Source: Saccharothrix luteola
GTDB taxonomy: Bacteria; Actinomycetota; Actinomycetes; Mycobacteriales; Pseudonocardiaceae
Direction: 5' to 3'
Assembly: GCF_020859565.1 (NCBI RefSeq)
Contig: NZ_JAJHUO010000043.1
Location: forward strand, 1 to 64,000
Length of the DNA: 64,000 nucleotides
Made by a program: the position numbers and the translations under genes. Shown here piece after piece: positions 1 through 9,090 of this stretch (within the stretch, counting starts at the first letter, position 1; each line of letters starts with the position of its first letter). The notes beneath the pieces are model-generated. The model was given only the letters and a program-made list of their open reading frames with translations. It had not been told where the DNA came from and made no database searches.

Positions 1-2
1 GC

Positions 3-917
3 TACCCGATGGGCATCCAGAACATCGTCAACGTCACCGTGCCCCTGGCCTCCTACGCCAAGCCCGGCGCGTTCAACGACCCGGACATGATGGAAGTCGG
101 CCGCGGCGGCATGAACGACACCGAGATGCGCAGCCACTTCGCCCTGTGGGCGATCATGGCCTCGCCGCTCATCGCGGGCAACGACCTGCGGAACATGGAC
201 GCCGCCACGCAGACCATCCTGAAGAACGCCAACCTCATCGCCATCAACCAGGACCCGCTCGGGTTGCAGGGCGTCCAGGTGTCCTTCGACGGCACCCGGC
301 GCGTGCTCGCCAAGCGGCTGTCCAACGGGGACGTGGCGGTCTCCCTGTTCAACCAGGGCAACACCACCACGACCATCTCGACGACGGCGAGCACCATCGG
401 CAAGACCGGGAGCTCCTTCACCCTGCGCGACCTCTGGACGGGGGCGACCTCCACGACCACGGGCCCCATCTCGGCGAGCGTGCCCGGCCACGGCACGGCC
501 GTGTTCCGGGTGAGCGGCGGCGGCACCACCACGCCACCCACGACCTTCGCGCTGCGCAGCGCGTCGGCCGGCCGATGCGTGGACGCGCCCGAGAGCTCCA
601 CCACCAACGGCACCCGACCGGTGATCTGGGACTGCCACGGCGCGGCCAACCAGCAGTTCACGCAAAGCGGCAACACCTTGCAGCTGCTCGGCAAGTGCCT
701 GGAAACGCCGACCAACGCCACGGCCGGCTCGCCGGTCCAGTTGTGGGACTGCAACGGCGGCACGAACCAGCAGTGGACCCTGAACAGCAGCGGCACGATC
801 AGCAACACGCGCAACGGGCTGTGCCTCGACGTGAACAACAACGGCACCGCGAACAACACCCCGGTGATCGTGTGGACCTGCCACGACGGCACCAACCAGC
901 GCTGGACCCGAGTCTGA
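3..917 (+). CDS. alpha-galactosidase, GH27 C-terminal part with ricin-type lectin module (5' end outside window)
   Basis: The gene enters from the left edge, so only the last ~305 codons are visible. The first part reads like the end of a GH27 (beta/alpha)8 barrel (GAFNDPDMMEVG, then RSHFALWAIMASPLIAGNDL), followed by the beta-sandwich domain typical of the family. After a Thr-rich linker comes a ricin-type beta-trefoil (CBM13) with three Q-x-W/F repeats (NQQFTQ, NQQWTL, NQRWTR) ending at the stop codon. Family knowledge: such proteins are secreted and remove terminal alpha-1,6-galactose from galactomannans or galacto-oligosaccharides. The signal peptide and N-terminal catalytic Asp lie outside the window. 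A strong hairpin follows the stop codon. A GH27 alpha-N-acetylgalactosaminidase or beta-L-arabinopyranosidase cannot be excluded from the tail alone. Confidence 0.88.
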   Translation, partial: YPMGIQNIVNVTVPLASYAKPGAFNDPDMMEVGRGGMNDTEMRSHFALWAIMASPLIAGNDLRNMDAATQTILKNANLIAINQDPLGLQGVQVSFDGTRRVLAKRLSNGDVAVSLFNQGNTTTTISTTASTIGKTGSSFTLRDLWTGATSTTTGPISASVPGHGTAVFRVSGGGTTTPPTTFALRSASAGRCVDAPESSTTNGTRPVIWDCHGAANQQFTQSGNTLQLLGKCLETPTNATAGSPVQLWDCNGGTNQQWTLNSSGTISNTRNGLCLDVNNNGTANNTPVIVWTCHDGTNQRWTRV

Positions 918-978
918 CCCGACCGATCACCCGTCAGCGCGCCGCGCGCCCCTGACACGCGGACGTGGACCCCGAGTG

Positions 979-1009
979 CCCCGGCCGTCGCCTCACGCGA
1001 CGGCCGGGG
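979..1009 (+). terminator. intrinsic terminator hairpin after the GH27 gene
   Basis: A perfect 13-bp inverted repeat (CCCCGGCCGTCGC and its complement) with a 5-nt loop lies about 60 nt after the GH27 stop codon. There is no strong T-run, as is usual in GC-rich actinomycetes. Confidence 0.8.
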
Positions 1010-1123
1010 TAATCGGGGTGCCTACTGGCTGATCCGAACACAAGTTGAGCCGTGACTGACCAGGAACCGCCCAGTTTTGCTCGTCTATCGCCTGAACTTC
1101 GCTCCTCTGGTTCACTTAGTGCC

Positions 1124-2311
1124 GTGCACGACGATCCCTGGGGCCCTTCGCCTTCTTCCGGGCAGTTGCTCCGGCTGCTGCTCGACGGGGCGCCGCGCAC
1201 CCGCGCCGAGCTGACGCACGAGACCGGCCTGACGCGCTCCGCCGTCGCCGCCAGGCTCGACGCGCTGCTCGGCGCCGGCCTGGTGGACGATCGCGGCACC
1301 GGTGTGTCCACGGGCGGACGGCCCGCGAGCCGCTTCGCCTTCAACGCACGCGCCCGGCTCGTCCTCGCGGCCGAGCTCGGCGCCACCCACGGAGCCGTCG
1401 CCGTCACCGACCTCAACGGCGGCCTGCTCGCGTCCCGGCGACTCGCCCTGGACATCGCCGACGGTCCCGAACCGGTGTTGGCGGCGCTGGTCGGGGCGTG
1501 GCGCGACCTGCTCGCGGACCCGGACCTGGCCGGGGTGCCCCTGGCCGGCGTGGGCATCGGCCTGCCCGGTCCGGTCGAGCACTCGTCAGGCCGCCCCAAC
1601 CGCCCGCCGATCATGCCCGGGTGGCACGGTTTCGACGTGCCCTCGCGGATCCGGGCGGAGTTCGGCGTTCCGGTGCTGGTGGACAACGAGGTCAACCTGA
1701 TGGCGCTCGGCGAGCACGCGCACTCCTTCCGCGACGTCGACCACATGATCGTGGTGAAGGCGGCGACGGGCATCGGCTCCGGCTTCATCAGCAACGGCGT
1801 CCTGCACCGGGGAGCGGCCGGAGCCGCCGGCGACCTCGGGCACATCCGGGCTCCTCAAGGCGGCGACGCACCGTGCCGCTGCGGCAACACGGGCTGCCTG
1901 GAAGCCGTCGCCGGTGGTCCCGCGGTCGCCGCGCGGTTGCGGGCCAAGGGGATCGAGGCGCACACGAACGCCGACGTGGTGGCCCTGGTCCGCGACAGCA
2001 ACGTCGAAGCAGGTCAAGAGGTCCGGCAGGCGGGCCGCGCCATCGGGGAGGTGCTGGCGGCCTGCGTCAACATGTTCAACCCCTCGCTCGTCGTGGTCGG
2101 CGGCTCCCTCGCGGCCGCGGGCGAGATGCTGCTGGCCGGGGTCCGGGAGGCGATCTACCGCCGTTCCCTGCCCCTGGCGACGGAGAACCTGCGCATCGTC
2201 CCGTCGCTCGCGGGCCGTGACGCGGGCGTGATCGGCGCGGCGACCATGGTCGTCCACCACGTGCTGTCGCCCGCCGTGGTGGACGACCAGCTCGGTTGGC
2301 CTTCGCGGTAG
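1124..2311 (+). CDS. ROK-family transcriptional repressor (NagC/XylR type)
   Basis: Sugar-responsive regulator of the ROK family with an N-terminal winged HTH (about residues 10-60, including RTRAELTHETGLTRSAVAARL) and a C-terminal sugar-kinase-like fold. The fold shows the ROK signature: GVGIGLPGPVEH, DNEVNLMALGEH, and the zinc-binding CRCGNTGCLE cluster. It is a close paralogue of the regulator at 6883-8055; the two share long identical stretches (GVLHRGAAGAAGDLGHI). The frame is open up to a GTG at 1052, but the extra 24 residues have no counterpart in the paralogue, so the GTG at 1124 is preferred. It probably controls neighbouring glycosidase genes; the ligand is unknown. It is convergent with the next gene, 22 nt away. 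Confidence 0.88.
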   Translation: MHDDPWGPSPSSGQLLRLLLDGAPRTRAELTHETGLTRSAVAARLDALLGAGLVDDRGTGVSTGGRPASRFAFNARARLVLAAELGATHGAVAVTDLNGGLLASRRLALDIADGPEPVLAALVGAWRDLLADPDLAGVPLAGVGIGLPGPVEHSSGRPNRPPIMPGWHGFDVPSRIRAEFGVPVLVDNEVNLMALGEHAHSFRDVDHMIVVKAATGIGSGFISNGVLHRGAAGAAGDLGHIRAPQGGDAPCRCGNTGCLEAVAGGPAVAARLRAKGIEAHTNADVVALVRDSNVEAGQEVRQAGRAIGEVLAACVNMFNPSLVVVGGSLAAAGEMLLAGVREAIYRRSLPLATENLRIVPSLAGRDAGVIGAATMVVHHVLSPAVVDDQLGWPSR

Positions 2312-2333
2312 CGCGCGCCGCCGTCGTCCCGGA

Positions 2334-3044
2334 TCACCCCCGTCCACCGCCCTCCGGCACGGGGTCGGGCGCGATGACCCCGGAATCCGGCCCCGACGGG
2401 AGCTGGACGTGGACGTGGCCCCGCCCCGCCTCGACGTTGATCAGGTCCAGTTGGACCGCCGCCACCGACCAGGTCCGCAGCGCCAGGGTCCGCTGATCAC
2501 CCGCGAGCGAAACGAGCCTGCTCTTGAGCGGCTCGGTGGCGGTGAGCGACGCTTCGAACCCGTCGACCGCCGTGGCGAGCTGCTGCACGGCGACCCGCAT
2601 ACCGGTCCGCGTCATGTTGATGCCGTTGCCCGCGGAAGGTGATGTCTCGTGCGGCTTCACCGCGGCGGCCACGACGTCCTTCCACCCCTTCACCACATCG
2701 GCGCTGGGTGGCGACGCCGGTTGCGCGCCGCCGATCGGGGCCGCCTCCGCCATCGCCGCCAGCACCGGCGTCAACCGGTCTCGCGTCTCCTTGGCCAGGT
2801 CCGTCAACGGCCCCAGCTGCGCGAGGTCCCGTTCGGCCTCCTCCTGACGCAGCTCCGCGATCCGCCGCTCGGTCGCGTCCGGCCCGTCCGCCGAGGTGAT
2901 GACGAACGCCGTGGCCAAACCGAGGACGAACGCGGTGACGAGACCGGACGCGGCGAGCCAGGTGCCCCGGCGCGGCGACGGCGGTGCGGATCGGCGAGCG
3001 GGTCCACCGGGGCGTGGCCGCCGGGTCGACGAGGTCCTGACCAT
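2334..3044 (-). CDS. membrane-anchored protein of unknown function
   Basis: A 236-residue protein whose family I do not recognise. It has a basic Pro/Arg-rich N-terminus (about residues 8-28) and one hydrophobic segment (LAASGLVTAFVLGLATAFVI, about 30-50). A charged, coiled-coil-like stretch follows (ERRIAELRQEEAERDLAQL, about 57-76), then an extracytoplasmic domain with conserved-looking Trp and Leu positions and a Gly/Pro-rich end. The start is an ATG preceded by AGGAG; the longer open frame upstream is only an antisense shadow of the neighbouring ricin module. The topology suggests a short cytoplasmic tail and an external domain. The gene lies 90 nt downstream of the ThuA-type gene on the same strand, behind a strong terminator, so it is probably transcribed separately. 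Confidence 0.7.
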   Translation of the reverse strand: MVRTSSTRRPRPGGPARRSAPPSPRRGTWLAASGLVTAFVLGLATAFVITSADGPDATERRIAELRQEEAERDLAQLGPLTDLAKETRDRLTPVLAAMAEAAPIGGAQPASPPSADVVKGWKDVVAAAVKPHETSPSAGNGINMTRTGMRVAVQQLATAVDGFEASLTATEPLKSRLVSLAGDQRTLALRTWSVAAVQLDLINVEAGRGHVHVQLPSGPDSGVIAPDPVPEGGGRG

Positions 3045-3084
3045 CACTTCACTCCTCTGCGTCCACGGATCGCCGGACGGGTGG

Positions 3085-3121
3085 GTCAGCGGCCCCGGTG
3101 CCAGGGACCGGGGCCGCTGAC
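3085..3121 (-). terminator. terminator after the ThuA/sorbosone dehydrogenase gene
   Basis: A perfect 15-bp stem (GTCAGCGGCCCCGGT and complement) with a 7-nt loop lies 13 nt past the stop codon of the minus-strand gene ending at 3134. Confidence 0.85.
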
Positions 3122-3133
3122 GTGGACCCCTCG

Positions 3134-6100
3134 CTAGCGGAGGGTCCACCTCTGGTTGGTCCCACCCGTGCACGTCCAGATGATCAGCTGCGTGCCGTCG
3201 GCGGAGCTGCCGCCGTTGGCGTCGAGGCACTTGGCGCCGTTGCGGATCGTGCCGTCGGACTGCACCGACCAGTTCTGCCCGGACGAGCCGTTGCACGACC
3301 ACAGCTGGACCAGCGTGCCGTCGACCTGGCTCCCGCCGTTGACGTCCAGGCACTTGTCGAGCGTCCGGAACGTGCTGCCGGTCTGCGTCCACTTCTGGTT
3401 CGCCTGGCCGTTGCACGTCCACAACTGCACCTTGGCGCCGTCGGTCGAGGCGCCGCCGTTCACGTCGACGCACTTGCCGCCGACACCGACGATCTCCTTC
3501 GCGCCGCCACCCCCGCCGCCGCTGCCCGCTCCCGGCCCGATGTAGGTGATCGAGTCGAGGTCGAAGTTGTTGTTGGCGGAGGACTTGAACACCACGAACA
3601 GCTCGACCGTGCCGCCGGGCTTCGTCACGTTCACCGGCGGCGTGCTGACGTAGTTGTCCCAGTTACCGGTGTTGACGACCGGCGCCGAGGCGATCAGCGG
3701 GCCGGTCGGCGAGCCGGAGCGCAGTTCGACGGAACCGCCGCCCGTGGGCGAGGACACCTTGAACGACACCTGGTTGATCCCGGTGAAGTTCACCGGCTTG
3801 AACGAGATCCAGTCGTTGTTGCTGATGTCGCCGACCCTGGCGCCCGACTCGGCGCCGGCCTGGGACACCACCCGCACACCGGACGAGCCGTTGAAGAACT
3901 CGGCCTGCTTGTGCTTGGGCTGCAACACCACCGTCGCGCTCCCGGTGAGCGAGGGCAGACCGGTGGCACCCTTGTCGGCGTACTCGGTCGAGCCGATGAT
4001 GTGCGCGTTCCCGTTCTGGTGCTCGGCGTCGGCCTCGGCCTTGAGCGAGCCCGAGCACCCGGTGATCGGGCCCCCGAGCGGGTGCTTGTGCGCGTCGTGA
4101 CCGATGTTGCCCTGGGTGATCACCCGGGCGCAGTCGATCGTGCCGTCCTCGGGGTCGCTGACCGACACCGCGTAGGGAATGGTGTCGCCCCACGCGAACA
4201 TGGCGCCGTCCGCGGGACTGGTGACGGTCACGGTCGGCGCGGTGTTGCCCGACGTCACGGTGACGTTCGCGGTGCCCGTCCGCCCGCTCGGGTCGGTGAC
4301 GGTCAACTGGGCGTTGAACGTGCCCCGCGTGGTGTAGGTGTGCGACGGGTTCGCCTCGGTGGACGTGCCGCCGTCGCCGAACCGCCACGAGTACCTCAGC
4401 GCGCCGCCCTCGGGGTCACTGGAACCCGCGCTGGAGAACCGCACCGTCAGCGGGGTCCCGCCCGAGCCAGGCGTCGCGGTGGCCCGCGCGACCGGGCTGC
4501 GCTCACCGGCGCTGTAGTCGATGCGGAAGAGGCCCGCACCCGGCAGGTGCACGTTGTCGTCCCAGCCCTCGCCCCAGGTCAGCAGGTACATCGAGCCGTC
4601 CGGGCCGAACTTCGCGTCCATCGGCGAGGCGAAGGACATGCCCGACAGGAAGTTGTTGATCTTCAGCAGGTTGCCCGACGAGTCGAGCCGGAACTCGAAC
4701 ATCGTGTTGCGAGCCCACTCGCCGAGGAACGGCGTCCCGTCGAAGTACGCCGGGAACTTGGTCGGCGACGGGTTGGCCGCGTTGTACCGGTAGATCGGGA
4801 ACGCCATCGGCGCCTCGCCGCCGGAACCCATCTCCGGGAACTTGTTGCCCTCGCTCGCGCTGTTGCCGTACCAGACGTCGGCGGCGCGCGCGGCGGGCAG
4901 GGTCGACAAACCGGTGTTGTTGGGCGAGTTGTTCACCGGCGCGGCGCAGTTGAACTTGCCGCCGGACGTCCCGGTGGCGAAGTTGAAGTCGTTGTAGGGC
5001 GTGTTGTTGCCGACGCAGTACGGCCAGCCGTAGTTGCCCGGCGACTTCACCACGTTCCACTCGACCAGGCCACCGGGACCGCGGTTGGGGTTGTCCGATC
5101 CCGCGTCCGGTCCGTAGTCCGCCAGGTAGACCACGCCGGTGGTCGGGTGCACGCTGAACCGGAACGGGTTGCGGAAGCCCATCGCGTAGATCTCGGGACG
5201 GGTCCTCGCCGTGCCGGGGGCGAACAGGTTGCCCTGGGGGACGGTGTACGTGCCGTCGGCTTCGGGGTGGATCCGCAGGATCTTGCCGCGCAGGTCGTTG
5301 GTGTTGGCCGCGGTGCCCTGCGCGTCGTACAGCGAGCGGCCCGGCCGCTCGTCGATCGGCGCGTAGCCGTCCGACGCGAACGGGTTGGTGTCGTCGCCGA
5401 CACCGACGTAGAGGTTCTTCCCCGGGCCGAACGCGAGGTAGCCGCCGGTGTGGCCGGGCTCCTCCTTGCGCGACATGGGCACCTTGAGGAGGACCTTCTC
5501 GGTGGAGAGGTCGACCGCGTCCCCGTTCATGGTGAAGCGGGAGATCCGTGCGGCTTCCTCGGTCGTGCTCCCGGGCGAGTAGTTCAGGTAGACCCACCTG
5601 TTGGTGGCGAAATCGGGGTCGAGCGCCAAGCCGGTGAGGCCGTCCTCCGAGTTCTGCCCGCCGCCGTACACGTTCAGCGTGGCGGCGGTGACGGTGGTGC
5701 GGGTGTCCGGCTTGTAGATCTTCAGCTTGCCGCCGTACTCGGTGAAGAACACGCGGCCGTCGGGGGCGATGTCGACCGCGCCGGGCGCGATCGTGGTCTC
5801 GTCCAGCGCGATCTTCTCGAAGCTGCTCCACGAGGTGGGACCGCAGTCGGCCTGCACCTTGCCGCCCGCCGACTCCACGCCGCCCTTGACGTGCTCGCGG
5901 AACAGCGGCTCGGAGTAGCTGGACGCCTGGTGGCCCATCGCGGTGGCCCACAGCCTGCCGCCCTCGAAGTTGCGGCACCACGAGATCGGGTGGTCCGCGC
6001 CCATCCTGGACGACCCCGGGTCGTAGGTGGACTCGTCCGCGGTGACCAGCACGTGCGCGGTGCCGCGGACCGAGCGGGTGAAGTTGTACCACTCCTCGGT

Positions 6101-6622
6101 GCGCGTCCAACGGTCCGGCAGCGCCGCACCGGACGGGTGCTTGCGGTCGGCGACCTTGGCCGTGCCGGACACGATGGCCGAGTGCGCGGTCATGCTCGCG
6201 CCGAGCATCTGGTCCCACCACGGGAACTGCTGCTCGATGTTCATGTCCGTCGCGTTGTGGATCGCGACGAAACCTCCGCCGCCACGCATGTACTTCTGCG
6301 CCGCGGCGCGCTGCGCGTCGTTGTCCCACACCATGCCGGAGGTCTGGAGCATGACCACGACGTCGAACGTGGCGAGGGCGGCGTCGTTGAACACCGACGA
6401 GTCCTCGCTCCTGGTCAGCTCCCACTCGTTCTGGGCGGCCAACTGCTCGAACATCGTAATGCCTGCGGGGATCGAGTCGTGCCGGTACGCCCCGGCGGCG
6501 GTCTTGCTGAACAGCAGGACGTGGAACCCTTCCGGGTGCGCCTGGGCGGCCACCGGGACCGCGACGCCGGTGCCGAGCAGGACACAGCCGATCACTGACA
6601 GCAGTCGTATGAAGTAGTGCAC
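3134..6622 (-). CDS. secreted ThuA-like / PQQ-type sugar dehydrogenase with PKD, CBM6 and ricin modules
   Basis: Large secreted multimodular protein. Domains in order: signal peptide ending near VAAQA; ThuA-like glutamine-amidotransferase-fold domain (roughly 30-250, with GFHVLLFSKTAAGAYRHDSI, GGGGFVAIHNATD and WCRNFEGGRLWAT); glucose/sorbosone-dehydrogenase beta-propeller (roughly 270-650, with GLTGLALDPDF, GKILRIHPEADG and WPYCVGNN); PKD domain (about 690-770); a short Ig-like region; CBM6-like lectin (about 890-1010); C-terminal ricin trefoil with three Q-x-W repeats. The family acts on carbohydrates outside the cell, the propeller domain with a quinone cofactor; the substrate is unknown. 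The GTG at 6622 is favoured because GGAG lies 5 nt before it and it leads straight into the signal peptide. A TTG at 6673 would add 17 residues. Confidence 0.87.
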   Translation of the reverse strand: MHYFIRLLSVIGCVLLGTGVAVPVAAQAHPEGFHVLLFSKTAAGAYRHDSIPAGITMFEQLAAQNEWELTRSEDSSVFNDAALATFDVVVMLQTSGMVWDNDAQRAAAQKYMRGGGGFVAIHNATDMNIEQQFPWWDQMLGASMTAHSAIVSGTAKVADRKHPSGAALPDRWTRTEEWYNFTRSVRGTAHVLVTADESTYDPGSSRMGADHPISWCRNFEGGRLWATAMGHQASSYSEPLFREHVKGGVESAGGKVQADCGPTSWSSFEKIALDETTIAPGAVDIAPDGRVFFTEYGGKLKIYKPDTRTTVTAATLNVYGGGQNSEDGLTGLALDPDFATNRWVYLNYSPGSTTEEAARISRFTMNGDAVDLSTEKVLLKVPMSRKEEPGHTGGYLAFGPGKNLYVGVGDDTNPFASDGYAPIDERPGRSLYDAQGTAANTNDLRGKILRIHPEADGTYTVPQGNLFAPGTARTRPEIYAMGFRNPFRFSVHPTTGVVYLADYGPDAGSDNPNRGPGGLVEWNVVKSPGNYGWPYCVGNNTPYNDFNFATGTSGGKFNCAAPVNNSPNNTGLSTLPAARAADVWYGNSASEGNKFPEMGSGGEAPMAFPIYRYNAANPSPTKFPAYFDGTPFLGEWARNTMFEFRLDSSGNLLKINNFLSGMSFASPMDAKFGPDGSMYLLTWGEGWDDNVHLPGAGLFRIDYSAGERSPVARATATPGSGGTPLTVRFSSAGSSDPEGGALRYSWRFGDGGTSTEANPSHTYTTRGTFNAQLTVTDPSGRTGTANVTVTSGNTAPTVTVTSPADGAMFAWGDTIPYAVSVSDPEDGTIDCARVITQGNIGHDAHKHPLGGPITGCSGSLKAEADAEHQNGNAHIIGSTEYADKGATGLPSLTGSATVVLQPKHKQAEFFNGSSGVRVVSQAGAESGARVGDISNNDWISFKPVNFTGINQVSFKVSSPTGGGSVELRSGSPTGPLIASAPVVNTGNWDNYVSTPPVNVTKPGGTVELFVVFKSSANNNFDLDSITYIGPGAGSGGGGGGAKEIVGVGGKCVDVNGGASTDGAKVQLWTCNGQANQKWTQTGSTFRTLDKCLDVNGGSQVDGTLVQLWSCNGSSGQNWSVQSDGTIRNGAKCLDANGGSSADGTQLIIWTCTGGTNQRWTLR

Positions 6623-6830
6623 AACCACTCCAAGCTCTCGTCGTTGAGGCGACTTGGTCTCGTGGTGGTTCAACGGCTCCGCGGCCGGGCGGGCACCTTC
6701 GCCGCCACGCGCAGGCCTTCACCGCTCAGCGGCGACTTCCCAACCCATGTGCTGACACCGATGTCCCACATGGGGAGAACGTAAGTCACCAGATACGGCG
6801 CGGTCAATGCATAAGTACAGCTGCTAAAAA

Positions 6831-6841
6831 CCAAACTTTGG
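6831..6841. promoter_or_regulatory. candidate operator CCAAACTTTGG upstream of the ThuA-type gene
   Basis: An 11-bp palindrome (CCAAA-C-TTTGG) lies in an unusually AT-rich stretch between the ROK gene and the ThuA-type gene, about 20 nt upstream of a -10-like TACTTAT on the minus strand. Its position suits a repressor site, and the adjacent ROK protein is an obvious candidate. There is no direct evidence of binding. Confidence 0.4.
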
Positions 6842-6882
6842 ACGATCACTAGCCAAAAGGGCCGTACGGGCGAATCCCGCGG

Positions 6883-8055
6883 TCACGCCTCCATCTCGGC
6901 GTCGAGCACCTGCGGTGACAGCAGGTGCCTCGTGACCATCGCCGCGGCGCCACGCGCCCCTGCCGTCGAGCCCGTGCGCGACGCGACGATCCGCAGGTTC
7001 TCCGTCGCCAGCGGCAGGGACCGCCGGTAGACCGACTCGCGCACGCCCGCGAGCAGCATCTCCCCCGCCTGCGCCACCATGCCGCCGATCACGACCAGCG
7101 ACGGGTTGAACATGCTCACCGCGCCGGCCAGCACCTCGCCGAGCTCCCGTCCCGCCTGCCGCAGCACCCGGCCGGCCTCGACGTTGCCGGACCGCACCAG
7201 GTGCACCACGTCGGCGGTGCTGTTCGCGTCGAGGCCCAGCCCCCGCAGCCTCGCCGCCAGCGCGGGGCCTCCCACGACGGCCTCCAGGCAGCCGGAGTTG
7301 CCGCACCGGCACGGCACGTCCCCGGCGTGCGGCACCTGGATGTGCCCGAGGTCGCCCGCCGCGCCGGCCGCGCCCCGGTGCAGCACGCCGTTGCTGATCA
7401 GGCCGGCCCCGATGCCGGTCGCCATCTTCACCACGATCATGTGCTCGACGTCCGGGTACGACGCCGCGTGCTCGCCCAACGCCATCAGGTTGACTTCGTT
7501 GTCGACCAACACCGGCACGCCGAACTCCGCACCGATCGACGCGGGCACGTCGAACCCGTCCCAGCCAGGCATTATCGGCGGGTTGACCGGCCTGCCGGTG
7601 GAGTGCTCGACCGGCCCGGGAAGCCCGATGCCCACGCCCGCGACCTCCGCGCCACCCGCCGTGCGCAGCAGCTCCCGCCAGGCCTTCACCAAGGACGCCA
7701 GGATCGGCACCGGTCCCTCGGCGATGTCCAGGCCCACCTCCTCGACCGCGGTCAGCCCGCACGAGAGGTCGGCCACCGCCACCGTGGCCTGTGTGGCGCC
7801 CACCTGGGCCACCAGCACCAGTCGAGCCCCGGGGTTGAAGACGAACCGACTGGCCGGGCGGCCGCCGGTGGACTCGTCGGCGCCGGTGTCCACGATCAGG
7901 TTCGCCGCCAGCAGCGAGTCCATCCGGGCACGCACGGTGGACCGGGCCAGACCGGTCTCCTCCACCAGTTCCGCCCGCGTGCGCGGCCGGCCGTCCATCA
8001 GCAAGTGCAACAACGCGGACGGCGAGCTGGGGTCGGTACCGGAAGGGCTTGGCAT
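6883..8055 (-). CDS. ROK-family transcriptional repressor
   Basis: A 390-residue paralogue of the regulator at 1124-2311. It has an N-terminal winged HTH (RTRAELVEETGLARSTVRARM) followed by the ROK sugar-kinase-like domain with GVGIGLPGPVEH, DNEVNLMALGEH and the metal-binding CRCGNSGCLE motif. The ATG at 8055 gives MPSPSGTDPSSPS directly before the HTH, which matches the paralogue. An in-frame start at 8109 would add an unconserved leader. It reads toward the ThuA-type gene and is probably a local repressor answering to a sugar or sugar phosphate. Confidence 0.87.
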   Translation of the reverse strand: MPSPSGTDPSSPSALLHLLMDGRPRTRAELVEETGLARSTVRARMDSLLAANLIVDTGADESTGGRPASRFVFNPGARLVLVAQVGATQATVAVADLSCGLTAVEEVGLDIAEGPVPILASLVKAWRELLRTAGGAEVAGVGIGLPGPVEHSTGRPVNPPIMPGWDGFDVPASIGAEFGVPVLVDNEVNLMALGEHAASYPDVEHMIVVKMATGIGAGLISNGVLHRGAAGAAGDLGHIQVPHAGDVPCRCGNSGCLEAVVGGPALAARLRGLGLDANSTADVVHLVRSGNVEAGRVLRQAGRELGEVLAGAVSMFNPSLVVIGGMVAQAGEMLLAGVRESVYRRSLPLATENLRIVASRTGSTAGARGAAAMVTRHLLSPQVLDAEMEA

Positions 8056-8192
8056 GCGGGCAATTGTCGCAGCAAGTACACAAGGCCGCCCGAGCCGCCC
8101 GGATGTCACCGCGGACGGCGGTCAGGGCCGCCTACCTGGGATGTGCGGCAGCCGTAAGCCACCGCCGTCGGTCCGAAACCCGGCGCCGGCGA

Positions 8193-8902
8193 CTACCGGA
8201 GGTCCAGGCGCGAGCGGTCGTACAGCTCCGTGTGGATCGCGGCGTGCCGCGAGCGCAACGCGGCGTAGTCGGCGCCGAGCGCGGCCAGCTCCGCCTGCAA
8301 CGGCAGTGAGTCCCACGCGGTCGGCGATTCGTACCGGTCGAGCTTGGTGAGCAGCGGCAGTCGCGTCGCCCCGGTCACGACGATGGTGGAGCCGCCGGCG
8401 GTGACGGTGCCGCCGGTGGGAACGACCCGCGTGACGCCCTCGTAGCCGAAGGCGGCCGGCCCGGACGGGTAGGCGCCGCGCAGGTTCAGGTAGCCGGAGC
8501 CGTTGCTGACCGTCGCACGGGTGGTGAAGCGCAGGTCGGCGAGCAGCCCTTCCAGCGCGGCGTCGACGCTGAGCGTGGTGTCGACCGTCCGGCCGGGAGC
8601 GGGCGCCGGCTCGTGGACGATCACGTGGTCGGCGCGGGAGGCGAACGCGCGGCGGGTCCAGGTGCCGTGGTCGTCGGTCCACGTCGAGCTGACCTCGCCG
8701 GTGCGGGAATCGGTCACCCGGCGGTAGTCCTCGACCGCGGTCGCGCCGGGGGCCGAGACCCGGAGTTCGTGGGCCGGGTGGTTCGGGGTGAGGTCGCGGC
8801 TGCCGTTCGGCAGCACCACGCGGTGGTAGTTGAAGATCACCTTCTCCAGCGCCGGCGTGCCGCGCCGCACTCGCCGTTCCCGGTGTTGAACGACGACTGC
8901 AT
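8193..8902 (-). pseudogene. degenerate GH95-like (alpha-L-fucosidase-type) glycoside hydrolase gene
   Basis: Remnant of a large GH95-like gene. An ATG at 8902 with a GGGGGAG Shine-Dalgarno opens SSFNTGNGECG, the expected N-terminal GNGE motif, but this frame soon stops. Family-like sequence resumes in another frame with FNYHRVVLPNGSRDL, then RRAFASRADHVIVHE and finally HTELYDRSRLDL, where a stop truncates the protein just before the (alpha/alpha)6 catalytic barrel. The family normally has ~700-800 residues; only about 230 remain, and the stretch between the PNGSRDL region and DYRRVTD also seems shortened. The family call is from remembered motifs. Confidence 0.65.
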
Positions 8903-9043
8903 GGGACTCCCCCTGTCGGGGCGCACACCGCCCGACGAACCGCGAGCGGGGTGTCCATCGTGGATGGTCCTGTCGTGACTGCTCGAACGCCGTCTGCCGT
9001 GATCGTGACCCGCTAGCCCGGCCGCGGCCTTCCGGAACGGTTC

Positions 9044-9087
9044 CTGCCCGGTCCCGCCCGCCGGTCGAGGCGGGCGGGACCGGGCAG
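9044..9087 (-). terminator. terminator after the GH59 gene
   Basis: A perfect 19-bp GC-rich stem (CTGCCCGGTCCCGCCCGCC and complement) with a 6-nt loop, starting 3 nt past the stop codon of the gene ending at 9091. Confidence 0.9.
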
Positions 9088-9090
9088 TGC

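Noticed and set aside
3098..6598. Plus-strand open frame opposite the ThuA-type gene
   Set aside because: Low-complexity V/R/G-rich antisense frame; the minus strand has signal peptide and five domains.
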